Source: Phaseolus vulgaris (Eukaryota > Streptophyta > Magnoliopsida > Fabales > Fabaceae). From it: a stretch of DNA of 64,000 bases. The notes under the pieces are model-generated. The model was given only the letters and a program-made list of their open reading frames with translations. It searched no databases and had not been told where the DNA came from. How positions within the stretch are numbered: position 1 is the stretch's first letter; each line of letters starts with the position of its first letter. A program made the translations under genes and the position numbers. Below, one piece after another: positions 44,905-57,212 of the stretch. The stretch covers positions 20,915,285-20,979,284 of the forward strand of contig NC_023758.2 in NCBI RefSeq assembly GCF_000499845.2, read 5' to 3'.

Positions 44905-46710
44905 TGTTCCTGTCGTTTGACTTGCTTCACCGGTTGACTCCAAGACCTACTTTGGTCCTTCGATCTTGCCTGAGAATCATGCCTTCTTGATAAAGAAATC
45001 TCTCGCCTGCAAAGAAAAAAGGGCGCCCTAGCGGCCGTTTGCACTCCGACGCTCAAGTCAGTATTAGGGCAAAGAAACATCAAGTGTGTATATTAGCTCC
45101 AATCTTAGAAACTGTGTACCTTTTATATAGGCTGAAACTAGGGTTTACCTTTGCGTTGTTGCCCATGACTAGGGTTCCTTGGAGAATGTCCTTGCACCGC
45201 TATTCATAGAATCTTAGTGTATCAGGAACATGAACTTCCCTTAACTAGAGTGCAACGAATGGCAGAGTGGTCGCTTGGGTACCAACTTGTGCACCTATTC
45301 TCTAGCGCCATCTGCTTCATGGGTGCCCTAAGTATTCACGTGCCATGCATGCAACTTTCATGGAAACCTTAACCCTAGTGGGCCTTAGCGCCTCCTAGGA
45401 TTATACACACGTGTTGCGCCTTCATGCGTCATACACACCACATGCATGGATCCTTCATGACTTAGGCTTCCCACATATCTCTTGTCTTTAACTGTTATCT
45501 GAACGAAACTCTAGGGCCCACCTCACGTGGCCCCCTTCCATTACCAAGCATCGGTGCGTGATGTCTGAGGTCAGCCTTGATAAGTGTTTAATTTCAGTAA
45601 TATTTCATATTAAAATATAGGCACTTATGAGAATTTATTGCTAATTTACATATAAAATAATCCCTAATTTATGAATTTATATCTTTTTATATTTTTTATG
45701 ATCTTTATTTGAATAAGAGTATTTTATTCCCAAATTTGGTGTTAATTGCAGATTTCTAAGGAAGATTGGAGATTTGGATTAAAGATGAATGATTTGAGCT
45801 AAAAAGATAAAGATGGAAGGTCACAGACTGGAAAAAGATGCAAAGAAAGATTGGACCTTTTTTATGTTTTATCATTTAGCCCATTAGCGCGACACAGGAA
45901 GCTACCTAACCCTAGAAAACTAGGATAAATAGAGGGCTAGAGGCTCAACCCTAGTGTGTCAGATTGAGAGGAAAACACCATAGAGTGAATTGTAACCCAA
46001 TTGGGAGAATGGAAGGTGCTAGAAGTATGCGTGGCTAATTCTACCCTTTGGGATTAGGAGTAATCTGCTCAAACTCTTATGTATTGAAGTGATATCTTAT
46101 ATATTAATATTCAGTTCTAGATTGATTATTGGTATTGTTGTTTTACTTTTAACATTCCGTGACAAATTGAGAACCTTAAATCTGACCGAGAGGTATTTTT
46201 AGGGTTTGGACCTAAACATCAATACTTAGAATATTTGAGTGTTAGGGATAGACTTGAAATGTTAATTTCCATTAACGTCTAAGTGTGATTCTAAGTTGTT
46301 TTTATAAATATGTGAGGGATCGATATTTAGGAAACATTCTTAAGGATTTTATATGCGAAAGATCGATATAAATGAATTTTCTACGGGCATCAATTTCAAT
46401 CAAAGCACTCAATATTAACATGCTAATCAAAATACATGAGAGTGGGAGAGATGAAACCTAATCCCTATTTTTCCAAATGAAGCAACTAATTCTTTGTTTG
46501 TTTTCTTATTGATCAGTGCCAACACAATCACTTCTAAACTCTTTTATTGTTACGTTGTTATATTTAGCGAATATTGTACTTGATAATTTATTGTTCCTTG
46601 TGGGATCGATATCCGTCCTTATGGATAATTATTACTTCTGACAAACGCAGTGCATTTGCCGTAAAAAGTCATCAAGCCTCTGAGTCATTGGCCGAGGACT
46701 TGTTGGGACA
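44905..46710 (-). repeat. T3 3' LTR, split by a solo LTR
   Basis: Without the 1,097-bp insert and its 5-bp duplication it is 704 bp, against 870 bp for the 5' LTR. The whole 166-bp difference is two gaps: 20 bp beside the TATA box and 146 bp between short direct repeats. A polypurine tract (minus strand of CAAGCCCCCCAGTCTT) begins at 46,711. Confidence 0.85.
45578..46674. repeat. Athila-like solo LTR
   Basis: 1,097 bp from TGATAAGTGTTTAATTTC to AAAAGTCATCA with a perfect 5-bp target duplication AGCCT (45,573-45,577 and 46,675-46,679). The uninterrupted target GGTCAGCCTCTGAG is visible in the T3 5' LTR at about 58,044. Its last 432 bp match 47,345-47,776 without indels. Confidence 0.95.
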
Positions 46711-47344
46711 CAAGCCCCCCAGTCTTGAACTGTAACTTGTTCCAGTGAAGAGACTAATTGATCGCGTTGAGAAACCTACGTGGCATTGGGTAATGGGTGT
46801 GAATAGTACACCAAAGTGACATCTCATCATTTCTTCGTTAACTAACGTACACGTGATCAATGGCTGAGACTTGTGGGCGCTCGAACTTCTGCGTGTACTG
46901 TTTAAACACTTTAACCCTTTCGCCATCCTCTGCTACAGCCTCGGCCTTACGCCGTCGGTAGACACCTTTCTTTTCTTCTTCGAAATTAAGGACCCTGGGA
47001 AGAAATTGTGGGTCAGCTTCAAAGGGGTGGCTGGGAGGTGCTCTTAACGCTCTTCCAACAATCATATAAGGGGTTCAAGAAGAACTTTTTCAAAATCAAA
47101 AGCAATCGAAGGGACCCCGCTCTCCTCGATGGGTTTCCCTTGTATTGGACGGAGAAACCCATCCCTCAGAGACCCCGAAGTCTTGAGGACCTAGCCCCTC
47201 TAGAGCGGGGGGGTATGCGAGTTCCTCGCTGGACTCCCTGCTCCCTTCAGCACTTTGGAGCTGCTCAAACATGACTTTAACCCAAAAAGTCTTAAGACGT
47301 ATATTGGTATTTCCCTTGCTCCCATGCTTCTTGTTCCATTTTAC
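46711..47344 (+). pseudogene. T3 remnant of the antisense Transposase_28-like ORF
   Basis: After the polypurine tract and about 200 bp of non-coding sequence, plus-strand fragments read DPGKKLWVSFKGVAGR (about 46,990-47,037), then in a shifted frame LFQQSYKGFKKNFFKI and ALLDGFPLYW, followed by RPRSLEDL. These align with SIFQQSYKDWKGKF and LLDGFPLYW of the T2 ORF. The N-terminal part of the domain and the whole coiled coil are missing; an Athila-like element cuts it at 47,345. Confidence 0.8.
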
Positions 47345-47776
47345 TAGGGATAGACTTGAAATGTTAATTTCCAATAACGTCCAAGTGTGATTCTAAGTTG
47401 TTTTTATAAATATGCGAGGGATCGATATTTAGGAAACATTCTTAAGGATTTTATATACGAGAGATCAATATAAATGAATTTTCTACGGGCATCAATCTCC
47501 ATCAAAGAACACAATATTAACATGCTAATCAAAATACATGAAAGTGGGAGAGATGAAACCTAATCCCTATTTTTCCAATTGAAGCAACTAATTCTTTGTT
47601 TGTTTTCTTATTGATCAGTGCCAACACAATCACTTCTAAACTCTTTTATTGTTACGTTGTTATATTTAGCGAATATTGTACTTGATAATTTATTGTTCCT
47701 TGTGGGATCGATATCCGTCCTTATGGATAATTATTACTTCTGACAAACGCAGTGCATTTGCCGTAAAAAGTCATCA
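47345..47776 (+). repeat. Athila-like 5' LTR remnant
   Basis: 432 bp, equal in length to the matching part of the solo LTR (46,243-46,674) and about 97% identical by eye. The first 665 bp of the LTR are absent. It ends GTCATCA, six bases before the primer-binding site. Confidence 0.9.
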
Positions 47777-47782
47777 AGTTTT

Positions 47783-47800
47783 TGGCGTCGTTGTCGGGGA
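47783..47800 (+). promoter_or_regulatory. Athila-like primer-binding site
   Basis: TGGCGTCGTTGTCGGGGA differs at two positions from TGGCGCCGTTGCCGGGGA, the site typical of Athila and related elements and complementary to a tRNA-Asp 3' end. Both changes are C to T. Confidence 0.8.
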
Positions 47801-48569
47801 AGAGGGTTGAGTTGTTGAGTATAATTTCCTAAATATTATAATTGTTTTTAATTGTTTTGATTTGTTTTGATTTTGTTTATTTTATTTTATTACAAATTAT
47901 ATTTGATTTGAGTTTATTATAGATTTGCTGTTTTAAAAAAAAGAAAGTTGTTGTTGTTTTTTTTTTTTTCTTTACGTTATTTATTTTAGTTTATTTTTAT
48001 TTTTATTTTTATTTTATTTTGATTTTGATTTTGATTTTGTTTTGTTTTATTATATTTTATTTTAGGTTTTTTAGGATTAGTTTACGTAGTTTTATTTAGG
48101 TAGTTTTATTTAGGTTTTCCTAATTGTTATTTATTTGTTTTAATTAATTATTTTTCATTATTAGTTTTAGTTTTTATTACTAGGTAAGCTAGTTAATTAG
48201 AATATTAGTTAGTTGTTTACAATTATAGCGTTCAGTTTTATTCTTTTTTGGATTTATTTTATTTTATTTTTATTTTATTTCTAGTATTTATTTTTTATTT
48301 TTAAGTACATTATTTCTTGTTTTTTAGTGTTTTCTTTTATTCTGTTTTTAGTTTTTATTTTATCTATATTTTTTTTAATATCTTTGTTATTTTTCTCTTA
48401 ATGTCATTTTAGTGTTTTATTTTTGTTTTTTTTTTTTTTATTTTATTTTGCATATTTGTTTTTATTTTTATCTTCAAAATTATTTTGAATTTATTTTATT
48501 TTATTCTTTTTAAAGAAAAAAAATACTCTATTTTTTTTCTCCACTAATATGTTTTAGGAAGAAAGCAAC
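47801..48569 (+). other. Athila-like leader, extremely T-rich
   Basis: About 770 bp dominated by TTTTATTTTA and GATTTTGATTTTG runs; no ORF. Low-complexity leaders are usual between primer-binding site and gag in this lineage. Confidence 0.7.
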
Positions 48570-50178
48570 ATGACAGAAGAACAAGCACCACCTCCTAGGA
48601 GGACACTTGGAGATTATGTCATGTACCAAGGACCAAGATTATTCTAGTATCGCAATACCTGTTACCGCTAAGGCCTTGGAAATAAATCCCAATTTTTTCA
48701 CTCTCATCAGTACCCATCAATTCACAGCAATGGAACATGAGGATCCATATTCGCATTTGGACACATTTTATGAATTGGTGGGAACAATGGGTTTTCAATC
48801 CGTTGATATTGAAATTGTTTATATGCGCTTGTTTCCTTTTTCATTGGCAGGAAAGGCTAAAGATTGGCTCAGATCACTTCCAAATCAGAGTCTCACTAGC
48901 TAGAAGGATGTAGAGGAAAAATTTCTGCAAAGATTTTTTACAATCTTTCGCTACATCAAAGCAAAGTTTGAAATTTCTGTGTTCAGACAAGGAGCAGATG
49001 AATTATTTTGTGAGACATGGGAAAGATTTAAAATGATGCTTAGAAAATGCCCAAATCATGGGTTTGAAGATATTGCTCAACTGAGCATATTTCTCACCGG
49101 TCTCAGATCTAACACAAAGATGCTCCTAGATGCTGCAGCTGGCAGCACAATGATGGCTCTTGATGTAGAACAAGCGACAATGATTATTGTTGCGTTGGTG
49201 TCAACTGATTATCAAGCCCAACATGATAGACAAAATACTCAGAAGGAAGGGTCGTTAGAAGATGCACTCTTGGCTCAAAATAAAATTCTGACATAGCAGA
49301 TTGGGCAACTAACCGCACAAATGGCTAAATTGCCCCAACAGTTATATGTTGTGCATTCATCTCAAAGCCAGAGTCAATCAATCATGTGTGATTATTGTGG
49401 AGGTGATCATCTTAATGGTCACTGTTCTTATCTGAACAATTCACCTGGAGTTGAGGATCCATCCATGCTTGAAAGAATGAGTAAAGTTGAACAAGCCCTA
49501 ACAAAGCTTGTGATAATGGAAGAAAATAGCATGGCAACGATTAGGAATATAGAGATCCAAATGGGAATAGTGGCCAAACAATTTAAAGAAATACAAAGTG
49601 GTCAGTTTTCAGTCGACTACCAAACCAACCCAAAAGAGCATTGCAATAATGTAATAGCTGAAAAAGAAAATGAGACTGAGGAGTTAGAGAGAGAAACGAA
49701 AAGAAGTGGGGAAGAAAAAATTAAAAATAAGGAGAGAAGTGTTCTTGAAAAATATTTATCATATCCTCATCCTCCTTCAAAAAAAGAGAAGGAAAGAAAA
49801 TTCTTTGACAAATTGCTCCCTAGGAATTATTTTGCAGGAAATCTGAAGCAAGATTCAACATTTGAGAGATTTCTGAAGAATAAGAGCTATATTGAAGAGA
49901 GAAATAGAGAGTTGGAGGCTAGATGCAGTTTCATGACTCAAAAGGACTTGCTTCAAAATTCCAAGAACTTAGGAGGTTTTAATCTTCTCGTGTCTATAGG
50001 TGTTTTATCTGTGGACAAGGTTGCACTGTATTTAGGCGATTTGGAGGTTCAACCCACCAAGATGCAGTTGGCAGACAGATCCATCAAAGATCCTTATGGT
50101 GTGGTTGAAGATGTTCTACTAACAAGGAAGAATGCATACAACGTGATGCAACAAAGAGAGTTGTCCATCTTGAAATAA
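48570..50178 (+). pseudogene. Athila-like gag with protease remnant
   Basis: A start MTEEQAPPPRRTLGDY at 48,570 is out of frame with the main body by an early shift near 48,620. The main frame reads ALEINPNFFTLISTHQFTAM, EDPYSHLDTFYELVGTMG, RLFPFSLAGKAKDWLRSLP, then TAG stops at 48,901 and 49,294 without frame change. A knuckle CDYCGGDHLNGHC lies near 49,387-49,425, then a charged coil. The end holds a protease ghost (VEVQPTKMQLADRSIKDP-like) and a stop at 50,178. RT, RNase H and integrase are absent. Confidence 0.85.
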
Positions 50179-50214
50179 ACAGGCGTCAAGCTAGATAACG
50201 TTAAACGAGCGCTT

Positions 50215-50232
50215 ACTGGGAGGCAACCCAGT
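50215..50232. other. conserved hairpin after the Athila-like coding region
   Basis: ACTGGG-AGGCAA-CCCAGT: a perfect 6-bp stem and 6-base loop, 37 bp after the gag stop. The wider sequence (GCGTCAAGCT, GCGCTTACTGGG) is a recognisable landmark downstream of the coding region in Athila-type elements. Role unknown. Confidence 0.65.
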
Positions 50233-51855
50233 CCACATTTTAGTTTTATGTTGTTTTATTACCTTTGCTGATTTTATTTAAAAAAATAAAAAAGTAACTA
50301 ATATAAAACAAAATCCCATATGCCTCCTAATCATTTTGCAGGTTATGTATTTTTGACCTGGGGACAGGTTCTATTATTCAGGGGGCTGATCCAGCAAATG
50401 AAGCAAGATTATAGATAAAGATTTTAACAAAATGCTGGATGACTTCTTAAGAAGAGAGGATTGAGCAAAAATATGGTTTTATCTTTCTAATTCTCTTTTC
50501 TTTTCAGTTATTTGAATTTTGTCTTATTTTATTTATTTTATTTATTTTATTTTTTGGTTATTTTTTTTTATGTTTATTTGCTTATTTGTTTAGTTTGTTT
50601 TTATTGCTTATTTTGAATAAATTTCCTGTTTTGTTAGTTTGGTAGTTTTAAGTCTTGAATTATCTTTCTTGAATAAATTTCAATTTTAATTTTTTTGTTT
50701 TCTAGTTTTTTTTTCAAATAAAAAAAACTAGAATATTAATTAAGAATTGTGGAAAAAAGAATTTGTGTTTAAATATTAAATAGTGAGATGAATTAGACAC
50801 AGGTTAGAAAAGAAAATATGATTGAATCCTTATTCAAATGTAGTTAAAATTATGATACATGAAAATTTAACAGAATGATTGATTAGGACAGATAATGACA
50901 AGACAAAAAGGAATGAGACCATTTAAACCAAGTGAGTGTGTGAACCTTAAACAGTTTTGAGAGTTTTACTGATGAATTGACAGTTGTGGTTGCTTAATTT
51001 TTGTTTTTGTTGCATCATAAAAGAGCATGAAGATGATTGAAGCATTTGTTTGTGTTAATTAGGAGCCATGGCCAAAAAGCCAACCTTTATATTAGAATTC
51101 CATTTTTTTTATATCCCTTTGGGCCAAAAAAATTTTTGTTAATATTGCACCTTAACCTTTAATGATATATTTTCCTACCCTTTAACATGTTTAAGGAAGG
51201 AGAACATAGATGCAATACATATAGAAAAGAGAATGGTTGGTTCTGATTGTGAAAGCTCAAAAAGTTGAAAATAGGAATAATCTTTTCCTATTATTGAAAA
51301 AAAAAATAGAAGAAGCAAAAGAAATAGAAAAGAAAGAAAAAAAAACATCATGAAAATCATGAAAAGTCAGAAAGAAAATGAGGAAAAAGGACATCGAAAG
51401 AAAGTGGTGATTAGATAACATATATGTTCTCTATAATTGAATTGTAAGTATGTTCTTCTTCTTTAAGATGTGCATTTTGTTATCTATGAAAAACAAATTT
51501 TTTGGAAGCCCAGCCTCATTACAACCCTGGAAAAGACCTCAAGATTCATGTTTCTAATATGTTTGTGATTTGAAGATGAAATGAAAAACAACCGTGATTT
51601 GTTATGATTCAGTGAAAATAGAGAGAAATACTTACCTGTGAGGCATATGAGAAGATATTCATTGATGAATTGTCATTTGTTTGTTTTGATTTGATCCTGG
51701 AAGTTGATTGTGTCTATATTTTTCTATATTTGAATTCGGAAGCATCATAAGTTTCTAATTTGATCTGTTGTTTAGTGAATAAGCTGTTTGTATTTAAATT
51801 CAAATATATTCATTTACTTTGCTTAAGGACAAGCAAGATTCTAAGTTGGGGAGAG
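50233..51855 (+). other. Athila-like 3' non-coding region with polypurine tract
   Basis: 1.6 kb of AT-rich sequence without meaningful ORFs; no env-like gene is visible. It ends in the polypurine tract AAGTTGGGGAGAG (51,843-51,855), directly before the LTR start. Confidence 0.65.
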
Positions 51856-52003
51856 TGATAAGTGTCTAATTTCAGTAATATTTCATATTAAAATATAGGC
51901 ACTTATGAGGATTTATTGCTAATTTACATATAAAATAATCCTTAATTTATGAATTTATATCTTTTTATATTTTTTATGATCTTTATTTGAATAAGAGTAT
52001 TTT
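51856..52003 (+). repeat. Athila-like 3' LTR remnant
   Basis: 148 bp matching the first 148 bp of the solo LTR (TGATAAGTGTCTAATTTC onwards), then an abrupt switch to T3 sequence (CACCCAAGAGG). The rest of the LTR is deleted. Confidence 0.9.
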
Positions 52004-52197
52004 TCACCCAAGAGGTAGGTTCACTGAGGAACCATACTACTTCCGCTCTTGGCTTAATCACTACAAGGGAGAGGTTCATTTAACTGCAATCCACATTTCT
52101 TAACTAAATAACTGGGCTTTTATTCGGGTGACCTCGTTAAAAAAACCTGATGAGGGAAAAAGAGTGCCCCCTTAAACATTTACAATGCAAAAGTTAA
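52004..52197 (-). other. T3 non-coding sequence downstream of pol
   Basis: It contains GACCTCGTTAAAAAAACC and AAAGAGTGCCCCCTTAAAC, matching T2 at 27,250-27,296. This shows that the Athila-like element lies in the space between pol and the antisense ORF. Confidence 0.6.
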
Positions 52198-55100
52198 CTA
52201 AAATAAAACTTCAGGTTGGTCGCGTTCCAAGTACGAGGGATCGCGCCTCCCTCCAATGTTTCGATCCTGTATACTTCATTCCCAAGGGCCTCCGTTACAC
52301 TGAAAGGACTGGTCCACTAGGGAGATAGCTTGTTTTCTAATAGGTACGGGTGGGCCTTCCGCATCACCAGGTCGGCGACCGGGAACTGCCGAGGTCTCAG
52401 CTTAGAGTTGTACTTGTATTCCAACCTCGTTTTCAAGGCTTCAGGCTTAATCCTTGCTTCCTCCCTCACTTCATTCAATAGATCCAGGTTCACTCTTCTC
52501 TCTTCGTTGGACTCTTCGACCACGAAATTCTAGAAATGCAGTGAGTTCTCCTGAATTTCCACTGGAATCATTGCGTCTGAACCATACACCAAGCTGAAGG
52601 GTGTTTCCCTGGTTGTGGATTGGGTAGTAGTGTGGTAAGCCCACACGATTCTAGGAACTTCTTCCGCCCAAGTCCCCTTGCCTTTCTCTAGCCTTCTTTT
52701 CAGACCACTAAGAACTCGGTTGGCTGACTCGACCTGTCCGTTCGTCTGGGGGTATTATACCGATACGAACACTTGTTTCACTCCCAGCTCTGTACATAGT
52801 TTGCCCAATTGCTGGCTTGCAAATTGGGTACCATTACCAGATACCAACCTCTTTGGGATTTCGAAGCGGCACACTATGTTTTTCCACACAAAGTGCTGGA
52901 TTTTATGGGTTGTGATCTGTGCCACTGGCTCAGCCTCGATCCACTTCGTAAAATACTCTATGGCAACCACAAGGTACTTCATCTGCCGTACTGGCAAAGG
53001 GAAAGGCCCCAAAATATTGATTCCCCAGGTATGAAATGGCCATGGGCTGTAGATCGATCTCAACTCCTCTGGGGGCACCTTGTGCCAATCAGCATGTTGT
53101 TGGCACTGCTTGCACTGCTGGGCGTATCTCGTTCAATCTTCCCTCATGGTTAGCCAGTAATACCCTGCACGAATGGCTTTTGACGAGAAAGATCGGCCTT
53201 TGATTTGGCTATCGCATATCTCTTCGTGTAGTTCTGCCATGATGCGCGTGCATTGTTCACTGTCTACGCATACCGGTGTAGGATGGGTGAATCCGTGCCT
53301 GAACAGTTTCACATCGATCAGGGTGTACTTGCTCGAATTTTTCTTAATTTTTCGAGCTTCTGCGAGTTCTAATAGGAGTACTTCATCGGCTAGGTAGCGC
53401 TGGTAGGCCATCATCCAGGTTTCTCCTGATTCAACCTGGTAAACTTGTAGCGTTATTTCCTCAGAAACTGGATACCTGCTTATTCTGGGTGTTTTCACTA
53501 TCTCTTGCGTTAGCGACCAATGGCTCCTCCTCATCCCTTCTGATGTGCTAACCTGTTGAATTTCTGCCACATTGTCCATGGTGGTTCGAGGTATCTTCAG
53601 GTTCTCCTGAATCACCGTCCTCTGCTTGCCCCCCTTGCCCGAACTGCCGAGCTTTGCAAGCAAGTCAGCTCGGGCATTTTGTTCTCTGGACACGTGGACT
53701 AACTCGAACACTTCGAACGACTCCTTCAAGACCTGGACATATTCCAGGTATGCGGCCATCTGAGGGTCTTTAGCTTGGTACTCCCCCGTGACTTGGCCTG
53801 TAACTAGCAAAGAGTCACTCTTTGCCAACAGCCCATTTGCTCCCATCTCTTTAGCCAACAACATTCCAGTGATCAGGGCCTCACACTCTGCTTGGTTGTT
53901 GCTGGCCTTGAAAGCGAAACGTAGGGCCTGCTCGATCAACAAACCATCTGGTCTCTCCAAGATAACATCAATCCCACTACCTTGTTGGTTTGAGAAACCA
54001 TCTACAGATAGCACCCATCTGAAATATGCCCCTTCTTGGTATGTGGTTGTCGAGGAGAGTTCCACTACAAAGTCGGCATAGATCTGGCCCTTGATGGGGC
54101 CTCTAGGTTCATAGTGTATGTCGAATTCAGACAGTTCCACCGCCCATCGTGTCATTCTGCCCGCTACATCTGGCTTTTGTAGGACCTTGCGGATTGGAAG
54201 GTCTGTCATTATTATCACAGTAAAGCTCTGGAAGTAGTGGCGGAGTCTTCTCGCTGAGAATACCACTGCTAAGGCTGCTTTCTCTAAGGCCTGGTATCTC
54301 ACCTCCGACCCTTCCAATACCTTGCTGACTAAATAGATTAGCCTATGCACCTGGTCTTGCTCCTGCAATAAGACCGAACTGATCTCCTTCTCTGTAACTG
54401 TGAAGTATAAGCGAAGTGGGGTACCTAGCTCTGGCTGGCACAACACCGGTGGACTGGCCAGGTACTCCTTCAATCTTACAAACGCCTCCTCGCACTCACA
54501 GATCCAAACGAACCTGTTGTTCCTCTTCAGGCACTGGAAATAAGGGTGTCCCTTGTCTCCCCATGCCGATACAAATCTGGACAGAGCGGCCATGCGCCCT
54601 GTCAACTACTGTGCTTCTTTTACTGAGATTGGGCTTCTCATAGCTATTATGGCGGCGCACTTCTCAGGATTTGCCTCTATTCCTCGTCAGTGAGTAGGAA
54701 ACCCAAGAACTTCCCTGCCTCAACCCCGAACACGCACTTCTCGGGTTCAGCTTTAGCTTGTACTTCGCTATCGTGGTGAATAGCTCTTCCGGGTCAGCTA
54801 CGTGCTGCTCCTTCTGCTGGGAGGTGACCACCATGTCATCTACGTATGCTTGGACATTCCGCCCCAACATGGGCGCTAGCACTCTGTCCATCAGTTGCTG
54901 GTAGGTGGCCTCTGCGTTTTTTAGCCCAAAGGGCATGGCCTTATAGTAATAGCAAGACAGCTCCGTCATGAACGCGGTCTTCCATTCATCCCTGGGGTGC
55001 ATCATGATCTGGTTGTATCTAGAAAAGGCATCCAGGAAGCTGAGTAACCTGCATCCGGAGGCGCTGTCCACCAAAGCATCTATACTGGGCAACGGGTAGG

Positions 55101-56040
55101 AATCCTTTGGACAGACCTTGTTAAGGTCCGTGAAATCAACACACATCCTCCATTTTCCGCTAGCCTTCTTTACTAATACCACGTTGGCTAACTACTCGGG
55201 GTATTGGATTTCCTTGATGTGGCCTTCCTTTAGTAGCTTCTCTGTCTCTTCTCGTATGACCTGACGCTTTTCTTCGTTGAATTCTCGCCTTCTCTGAAGT
55301 ACAGGTCGGACGTTGGGGTCCATGGTGAGATGATGACACAGGAAATTGGGGTCTATACTGGGCATGTCAGCGGCGGTCCACGCGAACGCGTCAAGGTGTC
55401 GTACTATGAACTCAGCGACCTGATCCTGCGGGCGATCTCTACGCGAGTCACTCTATCATCTCTTGGTGGTCTAGTAATAACAGAAAACACCCTTTTCTTT
55501 GTCTTGAGGCTGTTTTCATAGCACTTCTTAGCCTCTTTCTGGTCAGATTTGATGGTGATCACTGCAACCTCAAGGGAAGGCAATTTCATCTTCATATGCC
55601 TCGTGGAGGGAACTGCTCCCAACTTATTTAAAGTTGGTCTTCCTAACAGTATATTATAGGTCGATCGAGCATTAACAACGAGGTACCTGATGTTAGTGGT
55701 GCGCGAAGACGCGCCATCCGTGAACGTCGTCCTCAACTCGATGTGCCCACGAACCTCCACCTCATCCCCTACAAAACCATACAAACATCCAGTGTAGGGC
55801 CTTAACTGGTCTGTGGACAGCTGTAACTTGTTGAAGGTCGTCAAAAACATCACATCGCCTGAACTTCCTTGTTCTACGAGGATACAGTGCACCCTCCTTC
55901 CTACTGTGACTAGCGAAATCACCACCGGGTAGTTATTATGAGGCACGACATCCTGGAGGTTGGCCTTTGTGAAGGCGAGGTCGATGTTAGGGATCTGGTC
56001 CACCTGCTGTAACTCCACCGCCAGCACGCCTTGCGCGTAC
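52198..56040 (-). pseudogene. T3 pol: protease, RT, two RNase H domains, integrase
   Basis: Minus strand from 56,040. Protease CILVEQGSSGDVMF has Glu in place of the catalytic Asp of T1 and T2. Then STYNILLGRPTLNK; RT (GKWRMCVDFTDLNKVCP; FLDAFSRYNQIMMHP; NVQAYVDDMVV); RNase H; second RNase H with its D, E, D, D residues (FRWVLSVDGFSNQQGSG; NQAECEALITG; LAKSDSLLV; REQNARADLLAKL); integrase zinc region (CTRIMAELHEEICDS); core WGINILGPFP and RLVSGNGTQF, where T2 has WGIDILGPFP and RLVSDNGTQF, so both catalytic Asp are lost. It ends RTWNATNLKFYF-stop at 52,198. Frame breaks near 54,700, 53,130 and 52,750. Confidence 0.88.
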
Positions 56041-57137
56041 TTCATTCGCTAGAAGGCAATGCACCCTCACCCTGAGAATCCCCAAAGATAGTGTTCACCT
56101 CCCTGTGAATAGGCACCTCGTGCCCCTGATCTGCCCCTGTAGTTACCAACGTTTGGTCGTCCTGCGGTTCATGGAGATAATCCTTCCAGAAACTTCTTTT
56201 AACCAACTCGTCTAGTTGGTGTGCCAGGGCCAAGCAATTGTGTATGTAGTGGCCATTTGCCTCGTGAAACTCACACCAAGCGTTCTTGTTGGGCCCCATC
56301 TTTCTGTCGATCTTTGTTGTCACCTTCAGCCTTGCCGCCATGTTTGGGATAGCGATGAACTCCTTAAGTTCCACTCGGAAATTATCCTTTGGGGCCAGAT
56401 CTCTTCACGCGTGAGTCCCGACCTGGATTCGTTCGTAGGGTTTTCCCGCCCCCTTTCTTTTCCGTGGTCGCCTCGTGCACCCTCATAGGCTGAGGCCGTG
56501 CAGCTGCTCGGGGTCGGACAAAACCGACAAGGCCTTGCTTTTGTGTCACCCAATCGTCTGTGGCGATGTGTGCCAACGCCCGGCGTCTAATCTCTGTGAA
56601 TGTCTTCGGGTAGAACCTTAGTAGTGATTCGCTGAAAGGTTCGGGTAGCATTCCCTTAACGAAGGCATGCACTGTCATGGCCTCATCTGTGGGTTTCAGC
56701 CTTACTACTTGGACCCCAAACCTATTCAGGTAATCCTTCACGGACTCCCCCTAATACTGTTTGACGTTGAAAACGTCATAAGAAAGTCGGGCTGGGGCCT
56801 TGTTGACAAAGTATTGCCCCCTGAACAGCGTTGCAAACTGGTCAAAGTTGGTGATGTGTCAGTCGGGCCTAGAGACATTGTTGGTAATGTCGCATTCATG
56901 ATCACTCGCGAGAACGGCATGCGACGTGCCCTAAGTGGTACGGGAGGGGCGCCTTCCCCTACTTGTTGCAAATCCCTACGCAGTTCTTCATTGGCTCTGC
57001 GTAATTCTGCGTTGTCCGCTTGTGATGCCGCTACTTCTGCTTGGAAGGCACACATCGTATCCAAGATTTGTTGCGTGGTAACATTGTCCCCTCCGGGGGG
57101 GCACAGTTCCAGCAGTACCTTGCCTCGTACTCCTCAT
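56041..57137 (-). pseudogene. T3 gag
   Basis: Start MRSTRQGTAGTVPP at 57,137. Helical segment (AEVAASQADNAELRRANEEL), gag domain pieces with frameshifts near 56,890 and 56,740 (YLNRFGVQVVRLKPTDEAM; FSESLLRFYPKTFTEIRRRA), then an intact Tat-type knuckle CEFHEANGHYIHNC with LALAHQLDELV (about 56,210-56,290). A stop precedes the protease region at 56,042. Confidence 0.85.
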
Positions 57138-57192
57138 ATTGTTGGTAAAAGACTCTCTAACGTGTTTACGAGTGGGACCTTGATTTAACGTG

Positions 57193-57209
57193 CCCCCACG
57201 GTGGGCGCC
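57193..57209 (-). promoter_or_regulatory. T3 primer-binding site
   Basis: TGGCGCCCACCGTGGGG on the minus strand, three bases after the LTR end. It pairs with the T1 site at 18,030-18,054. Confidence 0.6.
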
Positions 57210-57212
57210 AAA

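Noticed and set aside
51175..51360. Hydrophobic 61-residue ORF (possible membrane peptide)
   Set aside because: Product of a poly-purine/poly-pyrimidine stretch in the Athila-like 3' region; low complexity only.
52074..52082. CACTACAA as a possible CACTA terminus
   Set aside because: It lies within T3 non-coding sequence and has no subterminal repeats next to it.
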